From: Paenibacillus taiwanensis DSM 18679
GTDB lineage: Bacteria > Bacillota > Bacilli > Paenibacillales > Paenibacillaceae
Reading direction: 5' to 3'
DNA: 64,000 nt
Assembly: GCF_000425125.1 (NCBI RefSeq)
Contig: NZ_KE384307.1
Location: forward strand, 532,508-596,507
How positions within the stretch are numbered: position 1 is the stretch's first letter; each line of letters opens with the position of its first letter. The notes below the pieces were generated by a model. It saw only the letters and a program-made list of their open reading frames with translations. It was not told the origin of the DNA and did no database searches. Positions 35,656-44,959 of the stretch are shown here, one piece after another. Made by a program: the position numbers and the translations under genes.

Positions 35656-36774
35656 ATGGTAGTCGTATGGATGACCCGACTGGAGAAGGTGACAGCAGCC
35701 GGTGTGACTATTACCGGGCTGGTAAGTGCTGGTGAAGAAGAAGGGAAATGGATTGTATTGTGGGAAACAGGGGTGTCCGATCCAGTGGACGACATGGCGG
35801 ATAACCATATACAGCAGGAATCTGTCACTTGGTATGAAGGCGGGGTGTGGCTTGAGATGCGGGCGGCCCTGCGAGCGGGCATGGCGCGCTTGCTCAGCAT
35901 TGGGTTCCAGCCTGCCCTTGGTTTTATGCCGGATACGAATATTCATGAGCGCCGTATGAAAGAGCAGAACGAGTGGATTAACTGCTATGGAGATTTGAAT
36001 GTGAATGAGATGTTGTATGAGCGTTTAACGGCGTGGCGCAGAGAGCAGGCAATGACTTTGAAGAGAGCGCCGTTTTGGATTGCCACGAATCGAATGCTTA
36101 GACTGGTAAGTGCATTTGTACCGTATACGGCCGAAGAGCTGCGGCAGTTACCTGGATTTGGTGAGGCGAAGGTAAGGGCGTATGCAGATTCGATCACGGC
36201 TATTACTAAGACAGTCGGCCGTGCAACAGAGTATCCTTTGAACTGGGTGCGTGAGACGGTTTCAGAGCCTTTATTTCTCAAGTGGGTATATGAGCAGGAG
36301 CAAAGCAAGCTGAATAATGAATTTAGAAGGCTTGTGGAACGTCGATTGTTGCTTGAAGGAATTCAGAATCAGATGTCAGCAGAACGGTTGACAGCGCATC
36401 TGAAAGTCGATCGAAGGGAGCTGTTGGTGCGGATTGAAGCGCTGGTCGCTGACGGCTACGACGTCCATAACTTTATTGAGATAGAACTAGCCAGCCTATC
36501 AAGTGATGAGCGTCAAGCCATTCAAGCTGCGCTTGCTGAATTGGGCGTGGATTATTTAAAGCCGGTATTTGTCCGTGTGTATGGGGAGGAAGCGTTGCAG
36601 GTGGGAGCTAGTGAATTGCAGCGCAAATATGAATATATTCGGCTCGTAAGAATGAGCTTGAACAGCCAAGCAATGGGGAATCGGGTTGACGTCCATGAAT
36701 TAAGTGCTAACCAAGCTCCAGACATGACGACAGAAGGCAAGTCAAGCAATAGGAAGGGAAGACAGACAGCTTAG
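35656..36774 (+). CDS. HRDC-domain protein with RecQ-type C-terminal helix-turn-helix
   Basis: A 372-residue protein. The N-terminal 110 residues have no clear family match. Residues about 118-185 form an HRDC domain (LTAWRREQAMTLKRAPFWIA, ELRQLPGFGEAKVRAYADSI). The C-terminal part about 230-345 contains a helix-turn-helix of the type found at RecQ C-termini (MSAERLTAHLKVDRRELLVRIEALVADGY). No helicase motifs exist, so this is a stand-alone RecQ tail. AGGAGG precedes the ATG. A nucleic acid-binding role is inferred. Confidence 0.8.
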   Translation: MVVVWMTRLEKVTAAGVTITGLVSAGEEEGKWIVLWETGVSDPVDDMADNHIQQESVTWYEGGVWLEMRAALRAGMARLLSIGFQPALGFMPDTNIHERRMKEQNEWINCYGDLNVNEMLYERLTAWRREQAMTLKRAPFWIATNRMLRLVSAFVPYTAEELRQLPGFGEAKVRAYADSITAITKTVGRATEYPLNWVRETVSEPLFLKWVYEQEQSKLNNEFRRLVERRLLLEGIQNQMSAERLTAHLKVDRRELLVRIEALVADGYDVHNFIEIELASLSSDERQAIQAALAELGVDYLKPVFVRVYGEEALQVGASELQRKYEYIRLVRMSLNSQAMGNRVDVHELSANQAPDMTTEGKSSNRKGRQTA

Positions 36775-36801
36775 TTTCATGGCTGGATTGATACACACAT
36801 A

Positions 36802-36829
36802 GCCCGCTAACCAACATGGATTAGCGGGC
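36802..36829. terminator. Inverted repeat between HRDC gene and corA
   Basis: GCCCGCTAA and TTAGCGGGC, 9-bp perfect stem with a 10-nt loop between the convergent genes. There is no T run on the plus side, so terminator function is uncertain. Confidence 0.5.
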
Positions 36830-36880
36830 GGATCATACAGGGAATGAACCTGCGTATATGATCTTGTTTAATCGTTAACG

Positions 36881-37816
36881 TTATAGCCAATCTTTTTTAC
36901 GGAACCAATACAACATAAATAGGGCGAGTGCCAGCATAAAGCCGCTGACATATAACGAGCCATACTCATTATGCATAAATGGCACATAATCAAAGTTCAT
37001 GCCGTAGAAGCCAGTAATAAAGGTCAGGGGCATAAAGATCGTTGTGACGGCTGTAAAGACACGCATAATTTCATTGGCCCGGTTCGCAATGCTCGATTGG
37101 TACGATTCTCGTAAGTTTGCCATTAAGTCGCGGAACGTTTCAAATGTTTCTGCCACTTTTACAGCATTTTCATAAATGTCTCGGAAATACTTTTGCAGAT
37201 TATCATCGATCAGCCGCAAGTCTTTGCGATATAGAACAAGAAGGACTTCCTTTTGCGGACCTAGTCCCTTCTTGAGCCACAAGATTTCACTTCGCAAATT
37301 AATGATTTCGTTTAAGTGTGATTTCTTCGCATTGACGAGTACGACTTCCTCAAGGTTGTCAATCTTGGCTTCAATTCGATCCGCTACTGTAAAGTAGTTG
37401 TCCACAACTGTATCAGCGAGTATATAGAGCATACGGTCCGGTGTGCTTACTTCCTGTTCCCACAGCAAGGGCTTTACGGTTCGTAATTCATTAATTTTCT
37501 GCTTCGTAACAGTAATTAAATAATGCTTCCCTAGAAAAATGTTTAACGCACGCAGAAATATTTCTTCATCATCAAAACGAATACTGTTAATCACAATAAA
37601 GTAATGACCTTCGTATATTTCCATCTTCGGCCGCTGTTCGTCTTCGCTTAGGCAGTCCTCAACTGCCAGATCATGAATGTGAAACATCGGCTGTAATACA
37701 AGAAGATCATCAACGTCCGCATCGATCCAGTAGAATCCTGCATCAGGCGGGGTCAATGTGACACTAATGTCTTCGATCGGTGTAAACACACCGTCGTTGA
37801 CGAGACGTATTTTCAT
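36881..37816 (-). CDS. corA: CorA family divalent cation transporter
   Basis: A 311-residue magnesium/cobalt transporter of the CorA family. The start at 37816 is chosen because AAGGAG lies 8 nt upstream; the open frame runs further. A cytosolic alpha/beta domain (about 1-150) and long stalk helix (about 160-250) are followed by two C-terminal membrane helices, with the pore signature GFYGMNF between them and a basic C-terminus (YWFRKKDWL). A structured intergenic segment upstream may hold regulation. Confidence 0.92.
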   Translation of the reverse strand: MKIRLVNDGVFTPIEDISVTLTPPDAGFYWIDADVDDLLVLQPMFHIHDLAVEDCLSEDEQRPKMEIYEGHYFIVINSIRFDDEEIFLRALNIFLGKHYLITVTKQKINELRTVKPLLWEQEVSTPDRMLYILADTVVDNYFTVADRIEAKIDNLEEVVLVNAKKSHLNEIINLRSEILWLKKGLGPQKEVLLVLYRKDLRLIDDNLQKYFRDIYENAVKVAETFETFRDLMANLRESYQSSIANRANEIMRVFTAVTTIFMPLTFITGFYGMNFDYVPFMHNEYGSLYVSGFMLALALFMLYWFRKKDWL

Positions 37817-38110
37817 CACCATCACTCCTTCATGCCACCGCTTATTGGTAGCTTGCGTCGTCGTTATCATGACGATTCATAACTAGCAACGTGAGGATGC
37901 GGGGATGGTGAAGTTGTTCACAGTGTCTGGAGTGAATGAAAGCAGCGTCAGGCGTGTAAAGACACCATCATAGTGTCCCCAAGCGCGAACAACTAACGAC
38001 AGCCACAAGCACAAGCTTACGTGATCGTCGAATCGTCATATTCGGTTGTCCGTTCTTACCGTGGCACGGCCTCGGGTCGCCATCCATCCGAAATTCACCT
38101 CTACACAATA
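37817..38110 (-). other. Leader region of corA with possible RNA structure
   Basis: No gene is seen. Read on the minus strand, nested complementary segments occur: TTCGG...CCGAA around 38040-38090 enclosing a CCGTGCCACGG hairpin, and GACAC/GTGTC near 37961-37978. I compared it from memory with the magnesium M-box and found no convincing match. It is recorded as an unassigned structured leader candidate. Confidence 0.4.
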
Positions 38111-38321
38111 GAATGTTAACAAGTGCCTGCATCCGTCAGGGCTGAAGCACTTGTCTAGTATAACGCGGCATTAATAGCCTTTCAAGGGATAAACAGATGA
38201 AACTTATGCCTTCAATATATGGTGTTCTGCCATTACTTGTGATTTGACTCTTGACGAAATGCTTGCCAATGCCTTAAATTATTACCAAGTCCAATTGATG
38301 ACCAATTTCATAAGTGAATGG
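38111..38321. other. Intergenic region upstream of the SAM riboswitch
   Basis: No gene and no clear motif are visible apart from a short hairpin near 38127-38154 (AAGTGC...GCACTT). It should contain the promoter of the met operon, but I cannot pick one securely. Confidence 0.4.
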
Positions 38322-38522
38322 CAATCTTATCAAGAGCAGGTGGAGGGACAAGCCCGATGATACCCGGCAACCGGCGCAAGCAGTATGTTTTGCGCAGCGG
38401 TGCTAATTCTTGCAGATGCATGGTGTACGAATGATTTGCGCCTTGCAGCTGATAGATGAGAGAGGCGCATGAATATATGCAGGCATGACCTTTCTCGTAA
38501 CGTACAGAGAAAGGTTTTTTTG
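38322..38522 (+). promoter_or_regulatory. SAM-I (S-box) riboswitch with terminator, met operon leader
   Basis: The conserved S-box core is evident: CTTATCAAGAGCAGGTGGAG at 38325-38344, then GGGACAAGCCCGATGA, ACCCGGCAACCGGC, GGTGCTAATTCTTGC and finally GATGAGAGAGGCGC. The expression platform is a terminator, ACCTTTCTC/GAGAAAGGT (38488-38515), ending in a T run. SAM binding is expected to favour the terminator and switch off metA-metI-metC. Confidence 0.96.
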
Positions 38523-38601
38523 TATACAATTTTAACTAAAAGTCGAATTTGCTTACGTTATTGCTCATCTTTTAGGACACATTTCGAAGGGGGAGAGCGT
38601 C

Positions 38602-39543
38602 ATGCCGATTAAAATACCGGACCATTTGCCGGCGAAAGAAATATTGACTCAGGAGAACATATTCGTCATGGATGAATCACGCGCTTATACGCAAGATATT
38701 CGTCCGCTGCGAATTGTTATACTTAACTTAATGCCGACAAAAGAGACCACTGAAACACAGTTGTTACGTCTAATCGGGAACACGCCGCTGCAAGTGGATG
38801 TGACGTTGCTTCATCCTGCGACCCACATATCCAAAAATACTTCGGCGGAGCATCTTTCGTCCTTCTATAAGACATTTGAAGATGTGGAAGATGAACAATT
38901 TGACGGCATGATTATTACAGGTGCTCCTGTCGAGCAAATGGAGTACGAAGAGGTTACGTATTGGAAGGAACTCTGTGACATTATGGAGTGGTCTAAAGAT
39001 CATGTGACTTCAACTATGCATATATGTTGGGCTTCACAAGCAGGGCTGTATTATCATTATGGTGTACCCAAACATGCGCTTGCTAACAAATGTTTTGGGG
39101 TGTTCCACCATTCACTAAGCAAGGAAAACGTTAAGCTCACTCGTGGCTTTGATGAGTTATTTTTAGTGCCGCAATCTCGTCATACGGAAGTCCGTAGGGA
39201 GGACATTGAGCAGAAGGAAGGCTTGGATATTTTATCTGAGTCTGATGAAGCGGGTGTCTATTTAGTAGCGAGCGAAGACGGTCGTCATATTTTCGTAACC
39301 GGACACGCCGAATACGATACGTGTACATTAAAATGGGAGTACGATCGTGACGTGGCTAAAGGCATGGAAATGGAGCTGCCCTGTAACTACTATCCGAACA
39401 ACGATCCGACCAAAACGCCGCGTTCCACCTGGAGAGGGCACGCCAACTTGCTATTTTCCAACTGGCTTAACTACTATGTATACCAAGAAACGCCGTTTGA
39501 ACTACGTTCTGTAACTGCACGTAAAGAAGGGGCAGGTGTATAG
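38602..39543 (+). CDS. metA: Homoserine O-acetyltransferase
   Basis: A 313-residue MetA. The nucleophile Cys142 lies in [16 protein letters not shown], and His235 and Glu237 in TGHAEYD complete the catalytic residues. Residue 111 is Glu (GAPVE), the residue that marks acetyl-CoA, not succinyl-CoA, use in Bacillus-type enzymes. This first committed step of methionine synthesis yields O-acetylhomoserine for MetI. GGGGGAGAGCGTC precedes the ATG. It is the first gene after the S-box and lies 1 nt upstream of metI. Confidence 0.96.
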   Translation: MPIKIPDHLPAKEILTQENIFVMDESRAYTQDIRPLRIVILNLMPTKETTETQLLRLIGNTPLQVDVTLLHPATHISKNTSAEHLSSFYKTFEDVEDEQFDGMIITGAPVEQMEYEEVTYWKELCDIMEWSKDHVTSTMHICWASQAGLYYHYGVPKHALANKCFGVFHHSLSKENVKLTRGFDELFLVPQSRHTEVRREDIEQKEGLDILSESDEAGVYLVASEDGRHIFVTGHAEYDTCTLKWEYDRDVAKGMEMELPCNYYPNNDPTKTPRSTWRGHANLLFSNWLNYYVYQETPFELRSVTARKEGAGV

Positions 39544-39544
39544 C

Positions 39545-40753
39545 ATGATTAACCGAGATGAGCAGTCTTATCGGATGGAAAGTCAATTAGCGCAAATTGG
39601 TTCTATTCAGGAGCCGATTACTGGCGCCGTAACTTTTCCTATTTACCAAGCTACGGCTTATCGGCATCCACGCTTAGGACAGAGTACAGGCTTTGATTAC
39701 ATTCGAACCAAAAACCCGACACGGGCGGTATTGGAGGATGCGGCAGCCTTGTTAGAGCGTGGAGATGCAGGCTTTGCCTGTAGTTCGGGCATGGCGGCGC
39801 TTCAAACCGTCTTTGCCCTATTCGGACAAGGTGATCATTTGATCGTCTCTTTGGACCTATACGGCGGCACGTACCGGATGCTAGAAAGACTGCTTTCTCG
39901 CTTTGGGGTGACGGCTTCTTATGTGGATACGAACGATCTGGAGGCGATAGAATCTGTTCGTCAACCGTCCACGAAAGCGATTTTTATCGAAACTCCTACA
40001 AATCCGCTAATGATGATTACCGATATTGAAGCAGTTGCCAAATGGGCGCGATCCCATAACATGCTGACAATCGTGGACAATACTTTACTTACACCGTTTT
40101 TCCAGCGTCCCATTGAGTTGGGAGCCGATATCATCGTACACAGTGCCACCAAATATTTGGGCGGTCACAACGATGTGCTTGCCGGACTTATCGTAACCAA
40201 GGGCAAAGAGTTGTCCGAGGAAATGGCGTTTCTTCACAACTCTATTGGTGCTGTGCTTAGTCCGAGTGACTCCTATCAGCTTATGCGCGGAATGAAGACA
40301 TTGGCGCTGCGTATGGAGCGGCACGAATACAATGCCACACGAGTTGCAGAGTGGCTAAATACACACGAATCAATAGACACGGTGTATTATCCAGCACTTG
40401 AGAATCACCCTGGCTTTGCAATCCAACGCAAGCAATCATCAGGCAACACTGGCATACTATCCTTCCGCTTGCATGATGCTCGTTATGTGGAACCGATCTT
40501 GCGTCATATTAAGTTAATCGCCTTTGCAGAAAGCTTGGGCGGCGTAGAATCGCTGATGACGTATCCTGCTGTCCAGACACATGCCGACATCCCGCAAGAA
40601 ATACGGGAAGCTGTAGGTGTAGATGATCGTCTGCTGCGTTTCTCTGTTGGAATCGAACATGTAGATGATATTATTGCGGATCTGGAACAAGCGTTAGCTG
40701 CGGCCAAAGAAGAGCTGGCGTCAGCAACTGTTTTGGAAGCAGAAGGGGTGTAG
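39545..40753 (+). CDS. metI: Cystathionine gamma-synthase / O-acetylhomoserine thiolyase
   Basis: A 402-residue trans-sulfuration enzyme (PLP fold type I, Cys/Met metabolism family). The PLP Lys lies in HSATKYLGGHNDVLAG; FACSSGMAALQTVFAL and IETPTNPLM are family motifs. Start ATG 39545 immediately follows metA; GTG 39536 would overlap it. By position between metA and metC behind an S-box it matches Bacillus MetI, which joins O-acetylhomoserine with cysteine or sulfide. The distinction from the following paralogue is based on order, not residues. Confidence 0.87.
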   Translation: MINRDEQSYRMESQLAQIGSIQEPITGAVTFPIYQATAYRHPRLGQSTGFDYIRTKNPTRAVLEDAAALLERGDAGFACSSGMAALQTVFALFGQGDHLIVSLDLYGGTYRMLERLLSRFGVTASYVDTNDLEAIESVRQPSTKAIFIETPTNPLMMITDIEAVAKWARSHNMLTIVDNTLLTPFFQRPIELGADIIVHSATKYLGGHNDVLAGLIVTKGKELSEEMAFLHNSIGAVLSPSDSYQLMRGMKTLALRMERHEYNATRVAEWLNTHESIDTVYYPALENHPGFAIQRKQSSGNTGILSFRLHDARYVEPILRHIKLIAFAESLGGVESLMTYPAVQTHADIPQEIREAVGVDDRLLRFSVGIEHVDDIIADLEQALAAAKEELASATVLEAEGV

Positions 40754-40756
40754 AGT

Positions 40757-41917
40757 ATGAGTCAGGGGCATCATAACGACCAATTTGCAACTCGTCTTAT
40801 TCATTTTGGCAGTGAAGTGTGCAAGCATACAGGGGCTTCGAGCGTGCCGATTATTCAAGCTTCGACGTTTCACCATGAAGATATTTATAATCCGCCGCGT
40901 CATGATTACTCCCGTTCAGGTAATCCGACCCGTGAAGCTTTAGAGGAGTATATTACGGTGCTGGAAGGTGGCACGCGAGGCTTTGCCTTTGCATCGGGCA
41001 TGGCCGCTATATCAACGGCATTCCTTTTATTTTCGGCAGGTGATCATGTCATCGTGACGGAGGATGTATACGGTGGTACATACCGACTGCTGACTACTGT
41101 GTTGAATCGCTTAAACATTGAATCCACTTTTGTGGATATGACAGATATAGCGCAGGTTCAAGCAGCTATTCGTCCGAACACAAAAGCTGTATACATGGAG
41201 ACACCATCCAACCCGACCCTTAAAATTACTGACATTAAGGCTGTAACGGCGTGGGCCAAGTCCAAAGGACTCCTTACGTTGGTAGACAATACGTTTATGA
41301 CCCCATACCATCAGCGTCCGATCGAATTAGGGGTCGATATTGTCATCCATAGTGCCACCAAATTTCTTGGCGGACACAGCGACGTGCTTGCAGGTCTTAT
41401 TGTGACGCACGATCCAGAGCTGGGACATCAAGTGAAAGTGCTGCAAAATGGACTCGGTACTGTGCTTGGGGTGCAGGATAGCTGGCTGCTAATTCGCGGC
41501 ATGAAAACATTGGAAGCCCGTATGAAGCAGTGTGAGGAAAGTGCGCGTCGGTTGGCTGTATGGCTGAGTGAGCGAAAAGATATCGTGAATGTATACTATC
41601 CAGGTTTGCCTAACCATCCAGGACGCGACCTCCATGAACAGCAATCAAGTGGGTACGGAGCTGTCGTTTCGTTTGATGTGGGTTCGGGTGAACGTGCCAA
41701 ACAAGTGTTAAACAAGGTGCGTTTGCCGCTTGTTGCTGTTAGTTTGGGGGCAGTAGAGAGCATTTTATCGTATCCGGCTATGATGTCTCATGCAGCTATG
41801 CCACCAGAAGTGCGTGCGGAAAGAGGAATTACGGATGGGCTGCTCCGTTTCTCCGTTGGTCTGGAACACATTGAAGATTTGTTGGCTGACTTGGAGCAAG
41901 CCTTAAATACAAATTGA
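40757..41917 (+). CDS. metC: Cystathionine beta-lyase (MetC-like)
   Basis: A 386-residue paralogue of the preceding enzyme, with PLP Lys in HSATKFLGGHSDVLAG, and family motifs FAFASGMAAISTAFLL and METPSNPTLK. It starts 3 nt after the metI stop, so it is co-transcribed. By comparison with Bacillus it should cleave cystathionine to homocysteine, though assignment of beta-lyase versus gamma-synthase cannot be proven from sequence alone. It ends in a long A/T-rich terminator. Confidence 0.87.
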   Translation: MSQGHHNDQFATRLIHFGSEVCKHTGASSVPIIQASTFHHEDIYNPPRHDYSRSGNPTREALEEYITVLEGGTRGFAFASGMAAISTAFLLFSAGDHVIVTEDVYGGTYRLLTTVLNRLNIESTFVDMTDIAQVQAAIRPNTKAVYMETPSNPTLKITDIKAVTAWAKSKGLLTLVDNTFMTPYHQRPIELGVDIVIHSATKFLGGHSDVLAGLIVTHDPELGHQVKVLQNGLGTVLGVQDSWLLIRGMKTLEARMKQCEESARRLAVWLSERKDIVNVYYPGLPNHPGRDLHEQQSSGYGAVVSFDVGSGERAKQVLNKVRLPLVAVSLGAVESILSYPAMMSHAAMPPEVRAERGITDGLLRFSVGLEHIEDLLADLEQALNTN

Positions 41918-41948
41918 GACGGTTTATAAATACCCTGCTTTGCCAGAT

Positions 41949-41984
41949 AAACCGATATATTTTATAACTAAAATATATCGGTTT
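41949..41984 (+). terminator. Terminator of the met operon
   Basis: AAACCGATATATTTTA and TAAAATATATCGGTTT form a perfect 16-bp stem with a 4-nt loop. The T run after it is short. Confidence 0.85.
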
Positions 41985-42151
41985 CGTCGAAGGTGAAGGG
42001 GGTATTTTTCTCGGGCAAACTATGTTACGATGATTATTAGCTTTCAGAATTAAGCTTATTATTCATAACTTATTGCACGTACGAATACAGTTTCAACATA
42101 CGACGAGCTTGGCCGTCGAATCCGTGCATCCTAATAGGAGAGGAAGTGACG

Positions 42152-43300
42152 GTGACGATGATATCACCGGTAGATCGCATTTTAGACAAAGCTTTGCGCG
42201 GTGAGCGCATTAATGCAGAAGAATGCGTAACGCTGTTCGAATCTGATCAGATCGAGAAGATGGGACATGTCGCGAACGAGATTATGAAAAAGTGGCATCC
42301 AGACCCGATTGCGACATTTGTTATTGGACGAAATATTAACTATACGAATGTATGTGACACTTATTGTCGATTTTGTGCTTTCTATAGAGCGCCTGGATCG
42401 AAGGAAGGTTACGTACTGCCTAATGAAGTCATTTTCCAGAAGATTCAGGAAACGCTTGATGTTAACGGTACTGAAATTTTGATGCAGGGTGGCACAAACC
42501 CTAATTTGCCGTTTAGCTATTATACTGACTTGTTGAAGGAAATCAAGCAGCGTTTTCCTAAGATTACGATGCATTCTTTCTCACCAGCTGAAATATGGAA
42601 GATGAAAGAAGTGTCAGACGGATTGTCCCTTGAAGAGGTTGTGCGTCAAATTCATCAAGCGGGTCTCGACTCGCTGCCAGGCGGCGGCGCGGAAATATTG
42701 GACGACCGCACTCGTCGCAAGATCAGTCGCTTAAAGGGGACTTGGCGCGAGTGGATGGACGTAATGCAGACTGCACATAAAGTAGGGATGACAACTACGG
42801 GGACGATGGTTATCGGCTTCGGCGAATCGATGGAGGAACGAGCGCTTCATTTGGAGCGTATCCGGATCGCACAAGATGAATGCAAACAATTTAATTATCC
42901 ATCAAGAGGATTTTTGGCGTTTATCCCGTGGACGTTCCAACCGGATAATACGAATATGAAGGCGGAGCGGGTCACGCCTGAGCAGTATTTGAAGACACTT
43001 GCCATTAGCCGCATTTTCCTGGATAATATTCCGAACTTCCAATCGTCATGGGTGACGATGGGACCAGAAGTAGGCAAGCAAACGTTAAGTTATGGCTGCA
43101 ATGACTTTGGTAGCACGATGATCGAGGAAAATGTGGTATCAGCAGCAGGTGCAACCCATAAGGTTAACATTGAAAGTATTTTACGTATCATTCGGGAAGC
43201 GGGCAAAGTACCTGCACAACGTGATACACAGTACAACATTTTACAGGTGTTTCATGACGAGAAGGATGCTGTGACGCGTGACTTTATTATGCAGAACTAA
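42152..43300 (+). CDS. mqnC: Cyclic dehypoxanthinyl futalosine synthase
   Basis: A radical SAM enzyme of about 382 residues in the futalosine route to menaquinone. The cluster motif CDTYCRFC (C-x3-C-x2-C) is near residue 66; EILMQGGTNPNLPF and HSFSPAEI follow, then DSLPGGGAEIL, all features of MqnC. The start could be GTG 42146, GTG 42152 or ATG 42158; 42152 has the best distance from AGGAGAGG. Other mqn genes are not in the window, so the pathway must be completed elsewhere. Confidence 0.93.
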   Translation: MTMISPVDRILDKALRGERINAEECVTLFESDQIEKMGHVANEIMKKWHPDPIATFVIGRNINYTNVCDTYCRFCAFYRAPGSKEGYVLPNEVIFQKIQETLDVNGTEILMQGGTNPNLPFSYYTDLLKEIKQRFPKITMHSFSPAEIWKMKEVSDGLSLEEVVRQIHQAGLDSLPGGGAEILDDRTRRKISRLKGTWREWMDVMQTAHKVGMTTTGTMVIGFGESMEERALHLERIRIAQDECKQFNYPSRGFLAFIPWTFQPDNTNMKAERVTPEQYLKTLAISRIFLDNIPNFQSSWVTMGPEVGKQTLSYGCNDFGSTMIEENVVSAAGATHKVNIESILRIIREAGKVPAQRDTQYNILQVFHDEKDAVTRDFIMQN

Positions 43301-43341
43301 CAGCATATAACATTTTTGAAGTTTATTTTTAAGCATATTTT

Positions 43342-43394
43342 AAGCGTATTGAGAATAAGAAGCTAATCGGGCTTTTGTTCTTAATACGCTTTTT
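43342..43394 (+). terminator. Terminator after mqnC
   Basis: AAGCGTATT pairs with AATACGCTT, with inner GAGAA/TTCTT pairing, followed by TTTTT. Confidence 0.8.
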
Positions 43395-43530
43395 AGCATG
43401 CGTTGAAAGCTGCAACCGCTGTATACTAGGCATGTTCTGTTAACGTCTGAATGGATTACCAAATCTCACTTCGTATATATGGTTCTAAGCCCCCATATAC
43501 TGAATAAGGAACGAAAAAGGAGTGAGCTTC

Positions 43531-44451
43531 ATGGAACTGTTCACCGTATCCATTCCCAGTGCACAGCTTAAAGAATTGGAATCCTTAACGGAGCTATTGA
43601 AATGTGAAATGGGCGATTTACATACAAGTTCAAGCAGAGTGACATTAGACACTTTCCAAACAGACAAATTAGCAGGTGTGACATGCAGCGGCTTGTTGCC
43701 TGAATTCCAGCTTCATGTTCATGGACAGGATGTGTGGAAACGCGCAGCTAGTGCTGTAGCGGAGTATATTTTGGCCGTAAAGGAAGGAGTGCTCATACGT
43801 TCGTTAATTGCAAAAGAAAAGCATGTGGAGGATGCGGATCGTAACAAGATTGAAGCTTATTGTTATCAGTTGCTTAATGGTTATGAGGAACAGGGTTCCC
43901 CAGAAGTAAGACGTAGACGTAAAAGCAAAGTAACTAAGGCTTTACAGCTTTATCTTGAAGAGCACACCGTATTAAACGTTGACGGATTTATCCGATTTCG
44001 TTTGGAAAGTTATATGACGGAGCTACGTGAAGTAGTGGATTATGCCATTGATGAATATGTGCTGGAACGCCAATATCAAGAATTTATTAGTTTGCTTAAG
44101 TATTTCGTCTACATTCAGGATACTAAAATTCCAATGGCACATCTTATGCACAAAGGCTGCCATGAATTTACGCTGCTCGATGAGCAATGGCTGCCGATTG
44201 AACCTTCCCACGTTGTGGATGGAATGATCGTGGAGATGATTGATTGTGATATGGAAATGGAAGACATGATCGTAAGTACGCTCATTAATGTCTCGCCAGG
44301 TCATATCGTTATTCATACACGTGATCCCGAATCACAAGTGATCAAAACGATTCAACAAATATTTGAAGCGCGGGTTCATGTGTGCGTTTACTGTAATTCA
44401 TGCGAACCTTGTTTAACAAACAATTGGAAGTCTCAGGACTTGGTTCCTTAA
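43531..44451 (+). CDS. ytxC: Putative sporulation protein YtxC
   Basis: A 306-residue protein of the YtxC family, named in sporulation-linked gene lists but with no defined activity. ATG 43531 has AAAAAGGAG upstream. The region VNVDGFIRFRLESYMTELREVVDYAIDE-like (about residues 152-180) with LLKYFVYIQ is the best conserved block. The C-terminus has an unusual CVYCNSCEPC cluster. It lies upstream of thrS, as in Bacillus subtilis, which supports the call. Confidence 0.85.
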   Translation: MELFTVSIPSAQLKELESLTELLKCEMGDLHTSSSRVTLDTFQTDKLAGVTCSGLLPEFQLHVHGQDVWKRAASAVAEYILAVKEGVLIRSLIAKEKHVEDADRNKIEAYCYQLLNGYEEQGSPEVRRRRKSKVTKALQLYLEEHTVLNVDGFIRFRLESYMTELREVVDYAIDEYVLERQYQEFISLLKYFVYIQDTKIPMAHLMHKGCHEFTLLDEQWLPIEPSHVVDGMIVEMIDCDMEMEDMIVSTLINVSPGHIVIHTRDPESQVIKTIQQIFEARVHVCVYCNSCEPCLTNNWKSQDLVP

Positions 44452-44521
44452 ATATGAAGCAGCAAAGAAAGCAATCAACAAACAAACGGTACGCCGGTTA
44501 GCAAAGCAATGCGCAGGTTAC

Positions 44522-44550
44522 TTGACCGTCTGCTTGATTTCGCATATAAT
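44522..44550 (+). promoter_or_regulatory. Sigma-A promoter of thrS
   Basis: TTGACC (44522-44527) and TATAAT (44545-44550) with 17-bp spacer, just upstream of the T-box leader. Confidence 0.85.
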
Positions 44551-44556
44551 ATCCCA

Positions 44557-44911
44557 TATTAAAGTTTACATCGATATAGCGATGATAAAGACATGGATGC
44601 ACATGGTGGTCCGAACAGAGAGAGGGAACTAGGCTGGAATTCCCTTCGGTACGCATATGCATTTACCCCTTTAGAGCTTTGAATGGGAACGATCACCAGC
44701 TTATACATAGGCTGTCGTATTCAGTATCATTCAACGATTCATTCTCGTTAGCGAATGACTCAAGGATTGATTCCGTCGCCACACTGGCTAAGAAGTGTGT
44801 CAAGCGCACAGTTGTGCCGCAAGGGCACAAGTGGAATCATTCAAATGAGGGTGGAACCACGGGTATAAACAACAACACTCGTCCCTTCTTATAAGGGCGG
44901 GTGTTTTTTTG
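44557..44911 (+). promoter_or_regulatory. T-box riboswitch leader (Thr) of thrS
   Basis: The T-box AGGGTGGAACCACGG lies at 44848-44862, followed by the terminator stem ACACTCGTCCCTT / AAGGGCGGGTGT and a T run. The Stem I region includes CAGAGAGAGGGAACT near 44616-44630. Thr specificity is inferred from the downstream gene; I did not assign the specifier codon. Confidence 0.93.
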
Positions 44912-44959
44912 TTTTTTATAACATGATATCAATCAGTATAAATAAGGGGGCGCTCATAC

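Noticed and set aside
37817-38110. Magnesium M-box riboswitch upstream of corA
   Set aside because: Only a short AGGTGA match is seen; the conserved M-box core segments are not found by eye.
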